Assembly: GCA_022496805.1 (NCBI GenBank)
Contig: CM040087.1
Span: forward strand, 13,838,001 to 13,902,000
Direction of reading: 5' to 3'
Length of the DNA stretch: 64,000 nt
DNA from: Pohlia nutans
Taxonomy: Eukaryota; Streptophyta; Bryopsida; Bryales; Mniaceae
The notes beneath the pieces are model-generated. The model ran no database searches, was not told where the DNA came from, and saw only the letters and a list, made by a program, of their open reading frames with translations. The stretch's first letter is position 1. The number at the start of each line of letters is the position of its first letter. Below, piece by piece: positions 36,131 to 47,650 of the stretch. Position numbers and translations under genes: made by a program.

Positions 36131-37239
36131 ATAGAGTTATGTACCAAAAGTTTACAATTATTAAATTAGTGTGTATAATTATATTGTACAGTTGTTTGTA
36201 TCTCGTTCTATGATTCACTGGAAGATATCAAATGTGAGGTTCAAAAGTGATTGGATCCTTTTAAGTCATATAAAATAGAAGACAATCTTCTTTAGTTATT
36301 AAATTTTTTAAATATTTTTATCACTAGGACAATCGAAGAGAATCAAAGAGATTTTCTTTTTCACCATGATAGATAATAATGGAAAATCAAAGACAATCAA
36401 AGACAATCTTAGAGAAGATCCACATTATTTTAGAATATTCACATCATTTCAGCAAAAAAGTAATTATTGAACAAGACATGCAGATCCTAATGTCTGGGTA
36501 TGGTAATTTCATCATTTCATATCATTAATTGTTTGTATTGAGGGACAATTATTTAGTTAACAATGTTCTTTCAATTAAAATGATCATATAATCATATAAT
36601 TGTATTATTACTTATTTATTTATTTTATTTATAATTTTTATAATAAATTAATGAAAAGCTCTTGAATATTTATAATACTTATAAGTGTTCAAGTATTGTA
36701 GTAAATCCATGAAACAAAAACTAAATCTATGGATGTGAAAAATAAAATCATTATAGTGTTTTTAAATAATATTTTTAACTCTTAAGGGACAAGAGCATAC
36801 ATGAGAGGCAACCCAAAAGGATTTTTGAATTTTGGTAGGCATGGGCACCTGCAAAACCCTTACCTTCCAAGCATGTGGACAAACCCTTCAATCGCATGAA
36901 GGCTAGTTTATTAAAGGCAAGTTGTGTCATGATGATTTGATTTGTCAGCGTGCAGGCCCATCTTTTCAAACCCCCCATCTCCGCAGTGTGTCTATCAGTA
37001 TTTTCTACCGAGTCCCTGTCATCTTCCAAAACCCCTTTCCGTGTCATCAATTCCACAAGGCTCACAAACTCTTAGGTGTTTGGGTCTTGAGGGATCTTAG
37101 TCTGCAATTCAATCTTTTTACAATGCAATTTAATAATCGAAAAGTAGTAAACTACATCAAAAGTTTTTCTCAAAGATTTTTACAAAACTAAACCCGGTGG
37201 GACTTAATTTGTCTTGTAAGATTTAACACTCTAAGTATA
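36131..37239. other. AT-rich stretch, nothing firm
   Basis: An open frame on the minus strand (36775-37065) has no recognised family. No transposon ends are found. Confidence 0.35.
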
Positions 37240-37470
37240 TGTAGTATCACAAATCAAATTCCATTAGTATTCAACAATTTGCCTCAACTCTTTTAAATTT
37301 CGGGCAATATTTGGACCACGTTTAACCGAATCTTTGAGGATTTTTCCAAAGATTCTCAGTTGGGTTGAGATTGGGTGAATTTGTAGGCCAATTTAACTTC
37401 TTAAAATATTGTTGGTGTTTTTAAGTTTACAATATATTTGCTATAGTCATATCAATGAGTCCTCAATGGT
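37240..37470 (-). pseudogene. Tc1-type (DD34E) transposase relic
   Basis: The minus strand at 37346-37393 encodes NWPTNSPNLNPTENLW, the hallmark block of Tc1-type transposases around their last catalytic acidic residue (usual form WPANSPDLNPIENLW). Upstream, QQYFKKL in the same frame fits the preceding helix. Downstream the match shifts frame to NLKELRQIVEY and, after a stop, WNLI, as in the family C-terminus. Stops and a frameshift make it a dead copy. Plant mariners usually have DD39D instead. No terminal repeats were found. Confidence 0.8.
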
Positions 37471-38107
37471 TTATAATTCATTGATTAAGATTCATCTCAA
37501 CTTATTAAAGTTGACCATGGTAATCTTTAAAAACTCCACATGTCTTTTTTGTGAATTTTGAAGTTTTAATGAAATAAAATATCATTATAAGCATAAAATA
37601 ACTTCAAATAATCTAATTTTTTTGGTGAATGGTGAATGTCACAATAGAAAACCATATTGTGCAAACATAATGCCCAAAAAAATTATTTTGAAGATTTGAT
37701 AGGCTTTTTTGTTATAGAATGAAAGTCAAATTTTGACCCTCAAGGTTTTAAAATAAAAAAAAAGTGCTCAATATATCCAAGAATTAAAACTTAAAGGTTG
37801 GGCCAAAACTAGACTTGATATTCTTAAAGTTTGTTAATTTTCATGAAGAAATCACAAAACACAGTGACATGGCTTGTTTTTGAATAAGTACCAAATTCAT
37901 CACTATGAGTGACATGCGACAATGTAGTTGTTTTTATTTTCCAAACAAAACTTCACTTGTCATAACTAATAGACTTAATCCAATCATCTACTATAATAAA
38001 CAAAACCATCATTAGGAGAGATTTCAGGCCTCCAAAAGGCCCCTTTCCTTTGTCAAAGTGCTGATGAGCAGTAAATCAACAACAATCAATAAAAATAAAT
38101 TAAAAAA
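37471..38107. other. AT-rich stretch next to the Tc1 relic
   Basis: It is probably a decayed part of the same transposon, but no further transposase motif could be read with confidence. Confidence 0.3.
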
Positions 38108-38454
38108 CTAGGGCTACGCAATGCTACGCACAACCGTCGACGAAAATCATAATCTATCATGTCCTTTGGTACAAACTCCATATTTTTTAATTTGAATATA
38201 AATTAAAATATTTCACAATGAAGTGTCTATTGCGGCACTGGCCAGAGAAGTGTGAAGGGTGACTGAGTTACACTCTTGAATTTCTCACATTTAGGAAGTA
38301 AATAAGTAAATGTATATTTAGATGTATATTTAGGAAGTTGCAAGCGAGGCTAGGTTGATGACCACGACGACCACGACCACGCCGACGCCTACACCTTCCG
38401 ATTCCCTTTGTAATTTTCTTGGGTAAAAACCCTCTCCGAGTACCTCGTCGACGA
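38108..38454 (-). mobile_element. Short non-autonomous Helitron-like copy
   Basis: It begins CTAGGGCTACGCAATGCTAC and ends CCGAGTACCTCGTCGACGAA on the plus strand, matching both ends of the element at 23502-25817. It is 347 bases long and non-coding. Confidence 0.55.
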
Positions 38455-38749
38455 AATTAGAGTAAAGTTAAAAACAAAGTTACTCGTTTTTTGGATGATG
38501 GTTTGCAGTGTGTAAATTTGAAAATTGCTTGAAGACTACTTTGTGAAAAAAATCCAAAAAAATCAAAACTAACAAGTAAGAAATGAAAGGTGTTCATATA
38601 AAAATGAAATAAAATAAAATATACACAAAAAATGAATGAAGTCGATCTTTGCTTTTGTTTTTAAAATATGTCAATTGATTTTTAAATATTGTTTGAAATA
38701 ACTTTTGCAATAACCTTTTGAATAGCCATCTATATAACCTTTCAAACAA

Positions 38750-38931
38750 CCTTTTAAGTTTCCAACTCCAACTTCAATCTCTTCTTTCTTTTCACGACCA
38801 TATACGACCAATAATACGAATGGACATGACAACGACGGTCACCACCACCACCACCACGATGACGACGACGCTGACGATTTTCCTTCATATTTTTTTGGGA
38901 TAAAACCCTCTCCGAGTTCCTCGTCGACGGA
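38750..38931 (-). mobile_element. Truncated Helitron-like copy (5' end only)
   Basis: It shares gacgacgacgctgacgattt and ccgagttcctcgtcgacgga with 25745-25817. No CTAG end is found to the left except that of the neighbouring copy at 38108. Confidence 0.5.
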
Positions 38932-39984
38932 ATTAATATAATAATAACAATAATATTAATAATAAAATCACAACATGACGTGACAATCAACAACAATCAA
39001 TAAAAATAAATTTAAAATTTAAAATAATAATAATAATAAAATCACAGCCTGACGTGACAAACAGTTGTCCACATCAGACTGCGATTTTTTAATTAATTAA
39101 ATTAAAATTTTAATATTAAATTATTTTTAAATAATAATAAATTATTATTTTAATTTGACCAGTTGAATTTAGCTTGACTCGAAGTAGGGACCTTCTTGAG
39201 GTTTCATATCTCTTCTAATGTGTAGTTTGCAAAAACTTACAAAAACTCCAACAAAACCTTTTTTGTTGGGTCATAAAAGGTATGCCAAAACAAAAAGAAG
39301 AAAAACAATAAAAATTCCATAAATCAAAAAATTAAAAATGATAAGAGAATTAGTAAGAGTAGGATTTTACTTTTTTGGAACCTAATTTTTTTGAATTAAT
39401 CCAAGTCTTTTTAAGCGAGGCTTACGTTCCTAGCTTACTCCAAATGCCAAAAGATTTCATTGAATGCATATTTGAAGCATGCAAAATGTGGCATTTTCAC
39501 CATATTGTTAAGCATAGCAATAATATAGGGTTTAATTTATTTATTATGAATACTATTTCAAATGTCATGCTATGTAAAATGAAAAAATGTATTAAAAGAT
39601 AACTTGTTACTATTTTGACCCAAGGATTTTACCTTTCACAAAGAGGCCTCACTCGTTGAGCTTTTGCTATCTACATCAACAAAGCATAGTTTATAGAACT
39701 ACCCCAATCAAGTTTTTATTCACACATCACAATGGACAGTATTCCAAAGCGTCAACATTTATCTTTTTGCATATACAATGTTACTTTTATTTTTAACTAT
39801 TTTTTCCATGATAACACATTTTTACGCAATGCTTGCACCTCCCAAATGCTATATCATTAGTCTTTATACTATAACTTCAATTACTAAAAACAAAGCACTT
39901 TGGCCCAACCTAACACTAAAGACACCAAAGACAAAATTTTCGCAAATTTCATTTGCAAGTTTTACATGTGTGATGGTTATTAGT
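38932..39984. other. AT-rich stretch, nothing recognised
   Basis: Simple AAT-rich sequence at 38935-39030; otherwise no gene or element is seen. Confidence 0.4.
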
Positions 39985-40140
39985 TGCAAATACATAGGTG
40001 CATGTGACAGTCTTTGCCAATAAACAAGCGTAATGGTCTTCGCCAATACATCGGTGCGATGGTCTTTGCTTGTGCATTGATGTGATGGTTTTAGCAAGTA
40101 CATGGATATGTTGGTCTTTGCTAGTATATCGGTGTGATGA
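39985..40140. repeat. Degenerate minisatellite (about 30-base unit, 5 copies)
   Basis: Units resemble gtgatggtctttgccaatacatcg with drift between copies. Minus-strand frames across it are by-products of the repeat. Confidence 0.6.
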
Positions 40141-40236
40141 GGGAATGGGCAATAAAACAAGTGTTGAAATTTCTCACCTATGTAGCTGTCTTTCCTTCTA
40201 GAAGGAAACCTTGATCTATAATATACCTAATTTTTT

Positions 40237-40340
40237 TATATAGACAATTTGTGTACTACTTTACAAGATATATAGACAATTTGTGTACTACTTTTAAATT
40301 TTTTTATATAGACAATTTGTGTACTACTTTTAAATTTAAT
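40237..40340. repeat. Tandem repeat (about 38-base unit, 3 copies)
   Basis: The block tatatagacaatttgtgtac followed by tacttt recurs three times almost exactly. It is probably recent expansion. Confidence 0.8.
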
Positions 40341-41429
40341 TTGATGGGAAAATGTGCAAGATTTTATGAATCAAAATTTCTCCTTTGTGCAATTGTCTTT
40401 ATTTGTAAAAGGAAAAAGTTGATCTTCAATATTTTATACATTATTTGAACAAATTAATCAAACACTTAAACTCTCTAACCAAGTCTCTAACTAATATTAC
40501 ATCTTGCAAAGATTTAAAAAAACTAGAATTCATCTTCTAACTCGTAGCATTGTGTGCTACGAGCATTTGAAGATTGAGTGATTTCATTTAATTTGGCACT
40601 AAAAAAATTTCAAAAATGTCAAGTATTACAAGATAAACGAATTATACGAGAGTGAGAGTTTTGCTTTTATAGATTGACGAGGCCTAGATAGTTGAGTTCT
40701 TCCCCCAAAAGAGTACATTAACCACACTACAATGTAGGTAGCAATTTTTGTGTTTTTGTAAGAGTTAACTTTTTAATAATGCCAAAACCAAGACAACTTT
40801 GGATAAATAGTCAAACGACTTTTGTTTATAGTGAAGTTGAATGAATTTTATGGTATTTGTCTTTCTAAAGTTTTTTTAATGGTACAGTCATATCATTGAG
40901 CTAAATTCAACCTTTATTTGTTATTTCCAAATTTTACCAAAGACTTTGTTTCCAAAATCTTAATATTATTTAGACATTTTGAATATATTTTTTAAAACTT
41001 GATTTTGACCTTTTAAAGTGATCTTTTAAAACATAGAGTAATCAAAAGAAACAGTTACTAAGCCCAATTTCTAAATTTGTTGAAAACTCAAAAGAATCCT
41101 ACAAGTGAATATTTGATTATAATTCAAAGTTGAGAGGCTATTGACTACTTTTTAAATGAAGAATGTTATAGAAAAACAATTTATACAATGATGCTCTTGT
41201 TAAAGTAGAGTATGCAATGAAAGTGAATGATTATAAACGGTTAACTACATACCGTATTCGGTCTCTAGAGTCGGCAAAATCAAATTATAAAAAGAGAAGC
41301 TCAAATGTTTTAGGAAATTACTTTTCAAAAAATAAAATAAAAATTATGGTGATCAAATGAATCTTTGAGCATATCTGTAGCATGAAAAAAATCAAAATGT
41401 TTTGAAAATTAAAAATAATAATTAGACAT
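40341..41429. other. AT-rich stretch, nothing firm
   Basis: A short perfect hairpin (ctcgtagca / tgctacgag) lies near 40541-40563. No gene is recognised. Confidence 0.4.
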
Positions 41430-41803
41430 AGATTGCCGACCCTGACAACCAAGAATAGTAGTCATTTAATGAATTTAGTAGCATTTACCGTTGAATATTC
41501 ATCAAAATTGCAATTTTTATTTTTAAGATTTGAAATTTGGTGTGATTGGTTAAAACTAGTAAGACATTCTATTCCAAAATTTTAAGAGCATCCTTTTCAA
41601 GCGAGAGAACATCATTAGTTTCTCCAAATAATAAATATATAACACTAGGATAATATTGAGGTCTTTGTCTTTGAAAATTTCTTCTTGGTGGAGTTTAACT
41701 TGGATTGACATGATTTAATCGGGTTGGAAAGCACACCTAATTTCTATTTGAAAATAAAATAAAATAAAATAAAATAAACATACATACATACATACATACA
41801 TAC

Positions 41804-41881
<78 letters not shown>

Positions 41882-41948
41882 TCATCATGAACAACCTATA
41901 AAAAACGGTAGCAACTATAAAATGGTGGTTCGGTCACTGAGGGATTAA
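41430..41948. mobile_element. piggyBac-like MITE, family A copy 5 (inverted, decayed)
   Basis: The complement of family A is readable from about 41480 (accgttgaatattcatc) to 41948 (tggttcggtcactgagggaTTAA). The far end is lost. A composite microsatellite of (AAAAT)n, (ACAT)n and (AT)n at 41751-41877 has expanded inside it. Confidence 0.7.
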
Positions 41949-42969
41949 CTTGTGAGGCACTGAGGTATTCAAAGTTGAGTTACAACGTTCAAATGTGCCC
42001 CCATTGCATATCACATCTATTGGGCATAAAATAACAATTCTGAAATGGTCTGCTATTAAAATGCTAATGTACAAAACACCAAAATATTACAAATGGGTGG
42101 AAACATGGTAAACTGAACCACTTGTGATCCCTATGAAGAAGCAACAATGCAAAGTCCAAAAATCCATTAAATTTTTATTTTTGTGAATTTCTTTTGTGAA
42201 TAAATAAAAGATACAATGTTTAACAAATTTTAACAAAAAAATTGATAAAAACATGTTCATGAAGTATTTATGTGTGTTATAGTAACGTTAAAGCGGTTAA
42301 AATTAGAAAGTAGTTTTAATCAAATTGAAAAGTAGATATAAAACATGTTGAAATTGCATTAAATTATTTTTTTCAAGAATGATTTTCTTTGGAACCCTCA
42401 AATGCACAATGAACTTATAGAATATATAATTTATATTCATATTGAGCATGATTCAATTAATCAAATTTGCTCCCGAAATTTGTTTTAAACATCTATTTTC
42501 AAGCTTTTCTTTTAGTAACCTTTTTTAATATTTTAATTTGAAACTTTGGATTGAAGTACTTAATAGAACTATGGAAGGCTTTACCAAATTAGAACTTAAA
42601 TATATGAATTTCTCGTCGTAATTTATGGCCTTTGACCAAGAAAATTTGTAATTTCAGCACTAGGGATGATTTTAATGATTCAGTTTACCGTGCTTTGGTC
42701 CAAATATGACCATATTTGTTAAAATGAGACAATATGAACATTTTGAGACTACAGCATTATTATTTGAAGCCGCTCTTATTACAAATCAAAAATTTATGAA
42801 CATGTCAAATTATCAACCTTTATAAAATCAAATGTTTGTTAGTGTATTAATATATTGTCTGAAGTCTCAATTCACCAAAAAAAATTCAACATCAAACACT
42901 AATTACCATCTAAATGTAAAATCAAATATAATATGAGACTACAAGTTGTCGAAATTTAACGAATGTGGC
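41949..42969. other. AT-rich stretch, nothing recognised
   Basis: No open frame of note and no transposon ends. Confidence 0.4.
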
Positions 42970-43579
42970 CTTAAATACCTAAAAATACAACAAATTTTTA
43001 AATACAACACATGTACTATGCCGTATTTCTTGTGCTTGGAATTTTTTTAATTTTAATTTTAATTTTTGAATATGATTCTCTTATTCATGTTCTGTTAGTC
43101 TACATATTTCAATCTTAATCAATGTACCAACTCCTTTCATATTTTGACGTATAAAATTTTGTCCTAAACCATGCATGGATAAGTCACTTTCACAATAAAA
43201 TTCACAATAATTATGTGTGAGTCATTTCTTGACATGAAAATTTTCAACGGGGAGGTGTTGACATAGGTCATTGTTGAACCTCTTCACTTTCATTTAAAAA
43301 AATTTAACCCAAATTCTATTTAACTTTAAAGTCACACACCCTCCAAAATCTCATTTTTGAGTGTACATTATAAAGTTCAAAGACATACTACAATCTTCCA
43401 ATCCTACCATTGGATGATTATATATTGTTGGCAAAATCTCTCCGCTCGAGTTGAGAATATAATTGTACGGTCACTTTCTAATTTAATCTATTATATTTCT
43501 GGTAGTATCAATAATAGTGAAAAAAACCTAATGAAATTCAGAGAACCTAGCTACAGTACCCTGAGCACCAAAGGATTAA
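42970..43579. mobile_element. piggyBac-like MITE, family B copy 3 (left end lost)
   Basis: It aligns with 6540-7150 (atacaacacatgta, gataagtcactttcac, gaggtgttgacatagg) and ends gagcaccaaaggaTTAA at 43576-43579. The right end is decayed. Confidence 0.7.
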
Positions 43580-43626
43580 AGGGCCACAAGAAGCCGCCTG
43601 CTTCTATTGATCTATCTAGGAACTGA

Positions 43627-43919
43627 TGGCCCATTCACATACACCAGTGTTGTCGCATGCATGCATCATGTAACTTTGTCAACCAAGAAATATAAAACAC
43701 GCAATCATAAATTACTTTAACGCATGACCGAAAGGAACGCAACGCCAAAAAAGAACATAGCTCTACTCGCGGCACTGTAATGCAGTTGCAGAATGCTTGA
43801 ATAGTAGTTGCAGCAAGAAAAGACAAGGCTTTGAATTTTTTTTTGTTTCTCGATTTTACCTTCCTCCATTTTGAGAACGGAGATGCAATTGCGGGCGAGG
43901 GCTCGGTGTGAATGGGCCA
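43627..43919. mobile_element. TGGCCCATTCACA-ended MITE, copy 1
   Basis: The ends are TGGCCCATTCACA and TGTGAATGGGCCA, with TGA at 43624-43626 and 43920-43922. It is 293 bases long. A second copy with a decayed right end is near 62005-62326. The superfamily is not certain. Confidence 0.7.
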
Positions 43920-44331
43920 TGAAAGACAACCCTTCATCCAATACATGCTATTCTTTAGAAATCATTCATACGCCACTTTTTGACTTGGGTTAAAGAATGA
44001 GAAAATTGTACAGTACAGATGTCATAGATTCGAGACATCATGGAGCTCTGATTCCAATGTTAGATGTTATATACAGTACCCCACTCAAGAATGTTTGAGT
44101 ACCATTTTCATGCATGCATAGGTTTTGAACATTTCAACCAAAGACTTTTTATTTTCACTACAGGCATTTTTATGAGGTCACAGAAGTTGTATAGTAATCA
44201 TGGTTCAGTTACAATTAAGCGGGTGTACCATTCTCTACATAAAAGTTACATGCAGAAGAACAAACAGTAAAGGCTCCACTGTGTAGGCAGGCAGCACTAC
44301 CACATCAATCAAGCAGCTAGACTGGCGTAAC

Positions 44332-44460
44332 TTAACCCTGAAACGCCAGCGGGGACACTGAGAGTCCGATCGACGATTTTCATCCGGCCTGGAGAACAGA
44401 GTTTGTGGATTTTTCATCCGTAGATTTTTGGGGTGACACATAAAATCCTCCTGTACATTC
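44332..44460. mobile_element. Solitary TTAACCCTGAAACGCC end
   Basis: TTAACCCTGAAACGCCAGCG is followed by a palindrome-like ggacactgagagtcc, the same layout as the other TTAA families. No partner GGGTTAA end was found before 48 kb. The unknown reading frame at 44978 lies about 640 bases inside, so a truncated larger element is possible. Confidence 0.4.
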
Positions 44461-44977
44461 ATGCATCAAAATTCACACCATCGAGGGGTCCACTGCATTT
44501 ATATGAAGGTTTAGGCCCAAAACACGGCTCATTAGTTCCACGGCGTCATGGCCATGAACTAAGTTTTTTTAGTGTTCTTTAGTTATTTCGTGGCAGACCC
44601 TTACATGTGGGCAGCACTGGCATTACAAAATAATTCAAATGGGCAGCAGTCCAAGTCATAGAACGGGCAGTGTTATGGTGGAAAGAACGCCTAGCAATGG
44701 GACTGGCAGTTGGAAGGGTGTAGTGGCCAAGGTGAAGTGCAAAGGCAAACCATCAATACTCACAACAATAAAAGCACAATGGCCATGAATCTACCACCAA
44801 TGCGCAATAGCCACAAATCTACCAACAATGCACCATGCACAATGCAAACACGCCCGAAAAATCTCCAAAACACTACATCAAGAAGCCTGTAGAGATGATT
44901 CACAATTTCACGTATGCAAGTGTTTGAGAAGATAGAACACATAGTCCTTCAATTGTCATTAGCAAGTAGAACACAAC

Positions 44978-45922
44978 ATGCCACAACCTAGATCTCTACG
45001 AAATCTACCAGACCCACCTCTGGTCCCTGGATGGGCAACTTCTGAAGCAGCGACAATAAGCGCACACTTACATGACATTCACACTGCAGATGAGAGAAAA
45101 ATTGACTACATTCTAGGAATGCTAAGTGAACACTACTTAGTGAGTTTGCCTAAGCTGCGAGGAGACAACAGAAATGCCTTAGATCACACTACCGAGCACT
45201 TGAGATGGATGTGGTATACGTGGGTAGCAAAATTGCTTGGATGGAAGGAGCGAAGGGCTGAAGGTCATGCACGAGAATTTTCTACAGAAGTGTATTCCAT
45301 CATTAGAGAAAAAATATTTCCTTTTCCAAAGGTTGAGAGAGAATGTGAGGTTTACGAAGCCCAAAACCTAGCTGGTCCTAGAAGCAACACGTCCGCACTA
45401 CGCAGCTTGGAGACACAGAACCGGCCATTCAGTAGTGCAGCTGCTGCAAAAGCCAGCGCTCCCGCCTTGGTGCTACAAATCCAGCCCACCAATCCTATCA
45501 CACGTGAGCACTTTGTACATCTAGCAGTGCACGAGGGGTACGTGAATACACCGAACAGCACACGATTGACAGCCAAAGCCAGAAAGGTATTACCTAGCTG
45601 GTGTTACAAACAGCTTGAGGAAGTCGTGTTTTCCCATGCCAACGTTGACGAAGGCTGTTCCATCTCTGGCTGGCCGGGTACCACAGTCACCATCACTTGC
45701 AGTTTGAAAGAGGATACGCAGCTGCTGCAAATTCTGAATGACAGCTCAACAAACAAAGGCAAAAGGAAAATGTGCAATGCCAGAGACTTCCCAGTGCGCA
45801 AGCCGAACGGTGGAGGCAACGGTATGGGAATCTGGGCAAGACCCGACAGTGCGGCCGCTGAAACTAAGCCGGACAACAGCCTCTCTGCAAAAACGGGGAA
45901 CTGCAACGATAGTTACTGGTGA
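44978..45922 (+). CDS. Unrecognised protein of 314 residues
   Basis: An intact frame from ATG 44978 to TGA 45922, richer in GC than its surroundings and with a protein-like composition. The first 125 residues look helical and charged (HLRWMWYTWVAKLLGWK, REFSTEVYSIIREKIFPF); the middle is Ala/Ser-rich; 175-240 includes LTAKARKVLPSWCYKQLEEVV; the tail is Gly/Asn/Ser-rich. There is no signal peptide, membrane span, zinc motif or DDE triad. A good donor (TG|GTGAGT) overlaps the final Trp and stop, so an alternative spliced form is conceivable. It could be a lineage-specific gene or an accessory frame of a transposon. I do not recognise it. Confidence 0.45.
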   Translation: MPQPRSLRNLPDPPLVPGWATSEAATISAHLHDIHTADERKIDYILGMLSEHYLVSLPKLRGDNRNALDHTTEHLRWMWYTWVAKLLGWKERRAEGHAREFSTEVYSIIREKIFPFPKVERECEVYEAQNLAGPRSNTSALRSLETQNRPFSSAAAAKASAPALVLQIQPTNPITREHFVHLAVHEGYVNTPNSTRLTAKARKVLPSWCYKQLEEVVFSHANVDEGCSISGWPGTTVTITCSLKEDTQLLQILNDSSTNKGKRKMCNARDFPVRKPNGGGNGMGIWARPDSAAAETKPDNSLSAKTGNCNDSYW

Positions 45923-46035
45923 GTCATATCCTTTCGATAGTCATATCTAGTCATATGGCCGTAGTCATATTTCGTATGCTCTCCTAGTAGTGAACGCTGA
46001 AGCAATGTGCAAGAAATCCAAGAGCGCCGCGGGAG

Positions 46036-46404
46036 ATGCAGGAGCAAGATCTGCAGCAGAGGCGGGAGCAAGGAAGGACGTTGCCGGGGATGGAGGAGCA
46101 GCAGGGACCATCTGCCGCGACTCCCACAACGACTGAAATCCCTGTAAGTCTCCAACTACCTTCACATTTGATAAATGAGCAATTGGCAATGGGGTTAGAG
46201 GTTATCAGGGTGCAAAGATCCATGCTACAAGAGGACGTAGTCGTGGATCCGGAAGTATTAGGACAATGGACAACAGCGCATGTCCTAAGCGAATATGTAG
46301 ATCTGAATTCACATGAAAGCAAATTGCTAGTTCGTTTCGCGGATAGGAGCCAAGAAGATATTGGGAAGGCTGCGCTCATAGACCACTTCACAATCAGAGA
46401 CTAA
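46036..46404 (+). CDS. Possible second exon or separate short unrecognised frame
   Basis: A 122-codon frame: a Gln/Glu-rich start (MQEQDLQQRREQGR), a low-complexity Thr/Pro run, then a more protein-like end with HVLSEYVDLNSHESKLLVRF and DIGKAALIDHF. A pyrimidine-rich tract ends at ctcctag just upstream. No simple splice joins it in frame to the preceding ORF. A GTAAGT donor-like site at about 46143 could end a shorter exon. The adjacency and similar composition suggest one locus, but this is inference. Confidence 0.3.
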   Translation: MQEQDLQQRREQGRTLPGMEEQQGPSAATPTTTEIPVSLQLPSHLINEQLAMGLEVIRVQRSMLQEDVVVDPEVLGQWTTAHVLSEYVDLNSHESKLLVRFADRSQEDIGKAALIDHFTIRD

Positions 46405-46966
46405 AATTATAATTATAATTAATATACAATTGGAATCATAGAATTGACTTGCTTCCACACCGCTCCTACACTAACAACTCTTTGAATTGTTAAAACGAAG
46501 AAGAGTCTCTATAAGTTGTCTCTCCCATGCCACCCTAGGGTGATTTGGAGGGGTTCCTCAAAACATTGTAGTTGTAATGTAGAACATCAAATCTTGGTAG
46601 TTTTTCATTAAATATTGTTATCCACTTCCACATTGGCAAGAGTTAACTTTCAAAGGTCATCTAAAAGGTCATTTAGAAGGTCATGCAATTTTTTTCATTT
46701 CTGAAGATCATTTTCACAACTTCCCTTTCATGTTTTTGAGAATTTCTTTTTGTACAAATGAAAGGGAATTATTTAAAATGAAGCAAAATATGAAAATAAT
46801 TACCTTAGTTGATTAAATTAGTAGAAAAACTATTGCTACAAAGTATGTCATCAAAAATTGCTCTTGAGACCATTTTTTGGTTTTCTCTCAATTAGGATGA
46901 CATGATGAACCTAAACTTAGAAATTAAAAGACTATTTGAAACAAAGAAATGTTCACTTGACTCTTT

Positions 46967-46969
<3 letters not shown>

Positions 46970-47031
<62 letters not shown>
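46970..47031. repeat. (AT)n microsatellite
   Basis: About 60 bases of uninterrupted AT dinucleotides. Tyr/Ile-rich frames across it are artefacts. Confidence 0.95.
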
Positions 47032-47036
<5 letters not shown>

Positions 47037-47650
47037 ATGATTGAACATGAACTCAAGGAATTACGCATGGTCAAAGTTTAGTTGACTTCAGGATACATAT
47101 GCAATTCTTGGATGTGTATATCTCACTTAATACTAACTATTTAAAAAAATAAACAACTCCAATAGATGAGTTGGAATTTATTTTTAGGGGAGACAATATT
47201 TTGGAACCTAAAAGGCATGAGAGGGCTACCGTGATCTTTAAGGTGTAAGAACTTTGCAACCTTCACATGAGCATTGCATACACTTTTTGGAGCCATGCAC
47301 ATGCTTTAAGGTAGAAGCACCTAATTATGTCACTCACCGAAGTGTGATACTCTAAAAATGGTTTTATTTCACAACGTATATCAATGCGAGTCATAAATCA
47401 TAATTTAAAAAATGAAATGTCAGAATAAGTGTTTCTACTTTAGAGGGCAATTGGTGGGACTCACTACTAGCCACAAGTAAATGCAAAGAATAGTGGCACT
47501 TTTAAGGTACTACCTAAGTAGTTTGACCATATACCATTCATTGACTTGATTTCATTTAAATGTAGTTTTGATTGTGATTCTAGAGTTAGAATGTAAACCT
47601 ACACTGCTCAATAATAGAGCAGAATCGGGTCAATGGGTGGTATTGGATAA
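47032..47650. other. Intergenic stretch, nothing recognised
   Basis: No gene or transposon end seen. Confidence 0.4.

Noticed and set aside
36775..37065. Minus-strand 96-codon frame as a gene
   Set aside because: No family signature; it lies near a transposase relic and could be repeat sequence.
39985..40340. CRISPR-like array
   Set aside because: The units are degenerate or directly abutting tandem repeats without unique spacers, in a plant nuclear context.
40541..40563. Short perfect hairpin as a tRNA or microRNA gene
   Set aside because: The stem is only nine pairs and lacks tRNA arms or a microRNA-length duplex.
44978..45922. The 314-codon frame as a piggyBac transposase
   Set aside because: It is too short and shows none of the catalytic Asp spacing, insertion domain or C-terminal Cys-rich finger of that family; only proximity to a TTAACCC end suggested it.
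46892..47074. Tyr/Ile-rich reading frames over AT repeats (also near 63423-63673)
   Set aside because: They are translations of (AT)n microsatellites.
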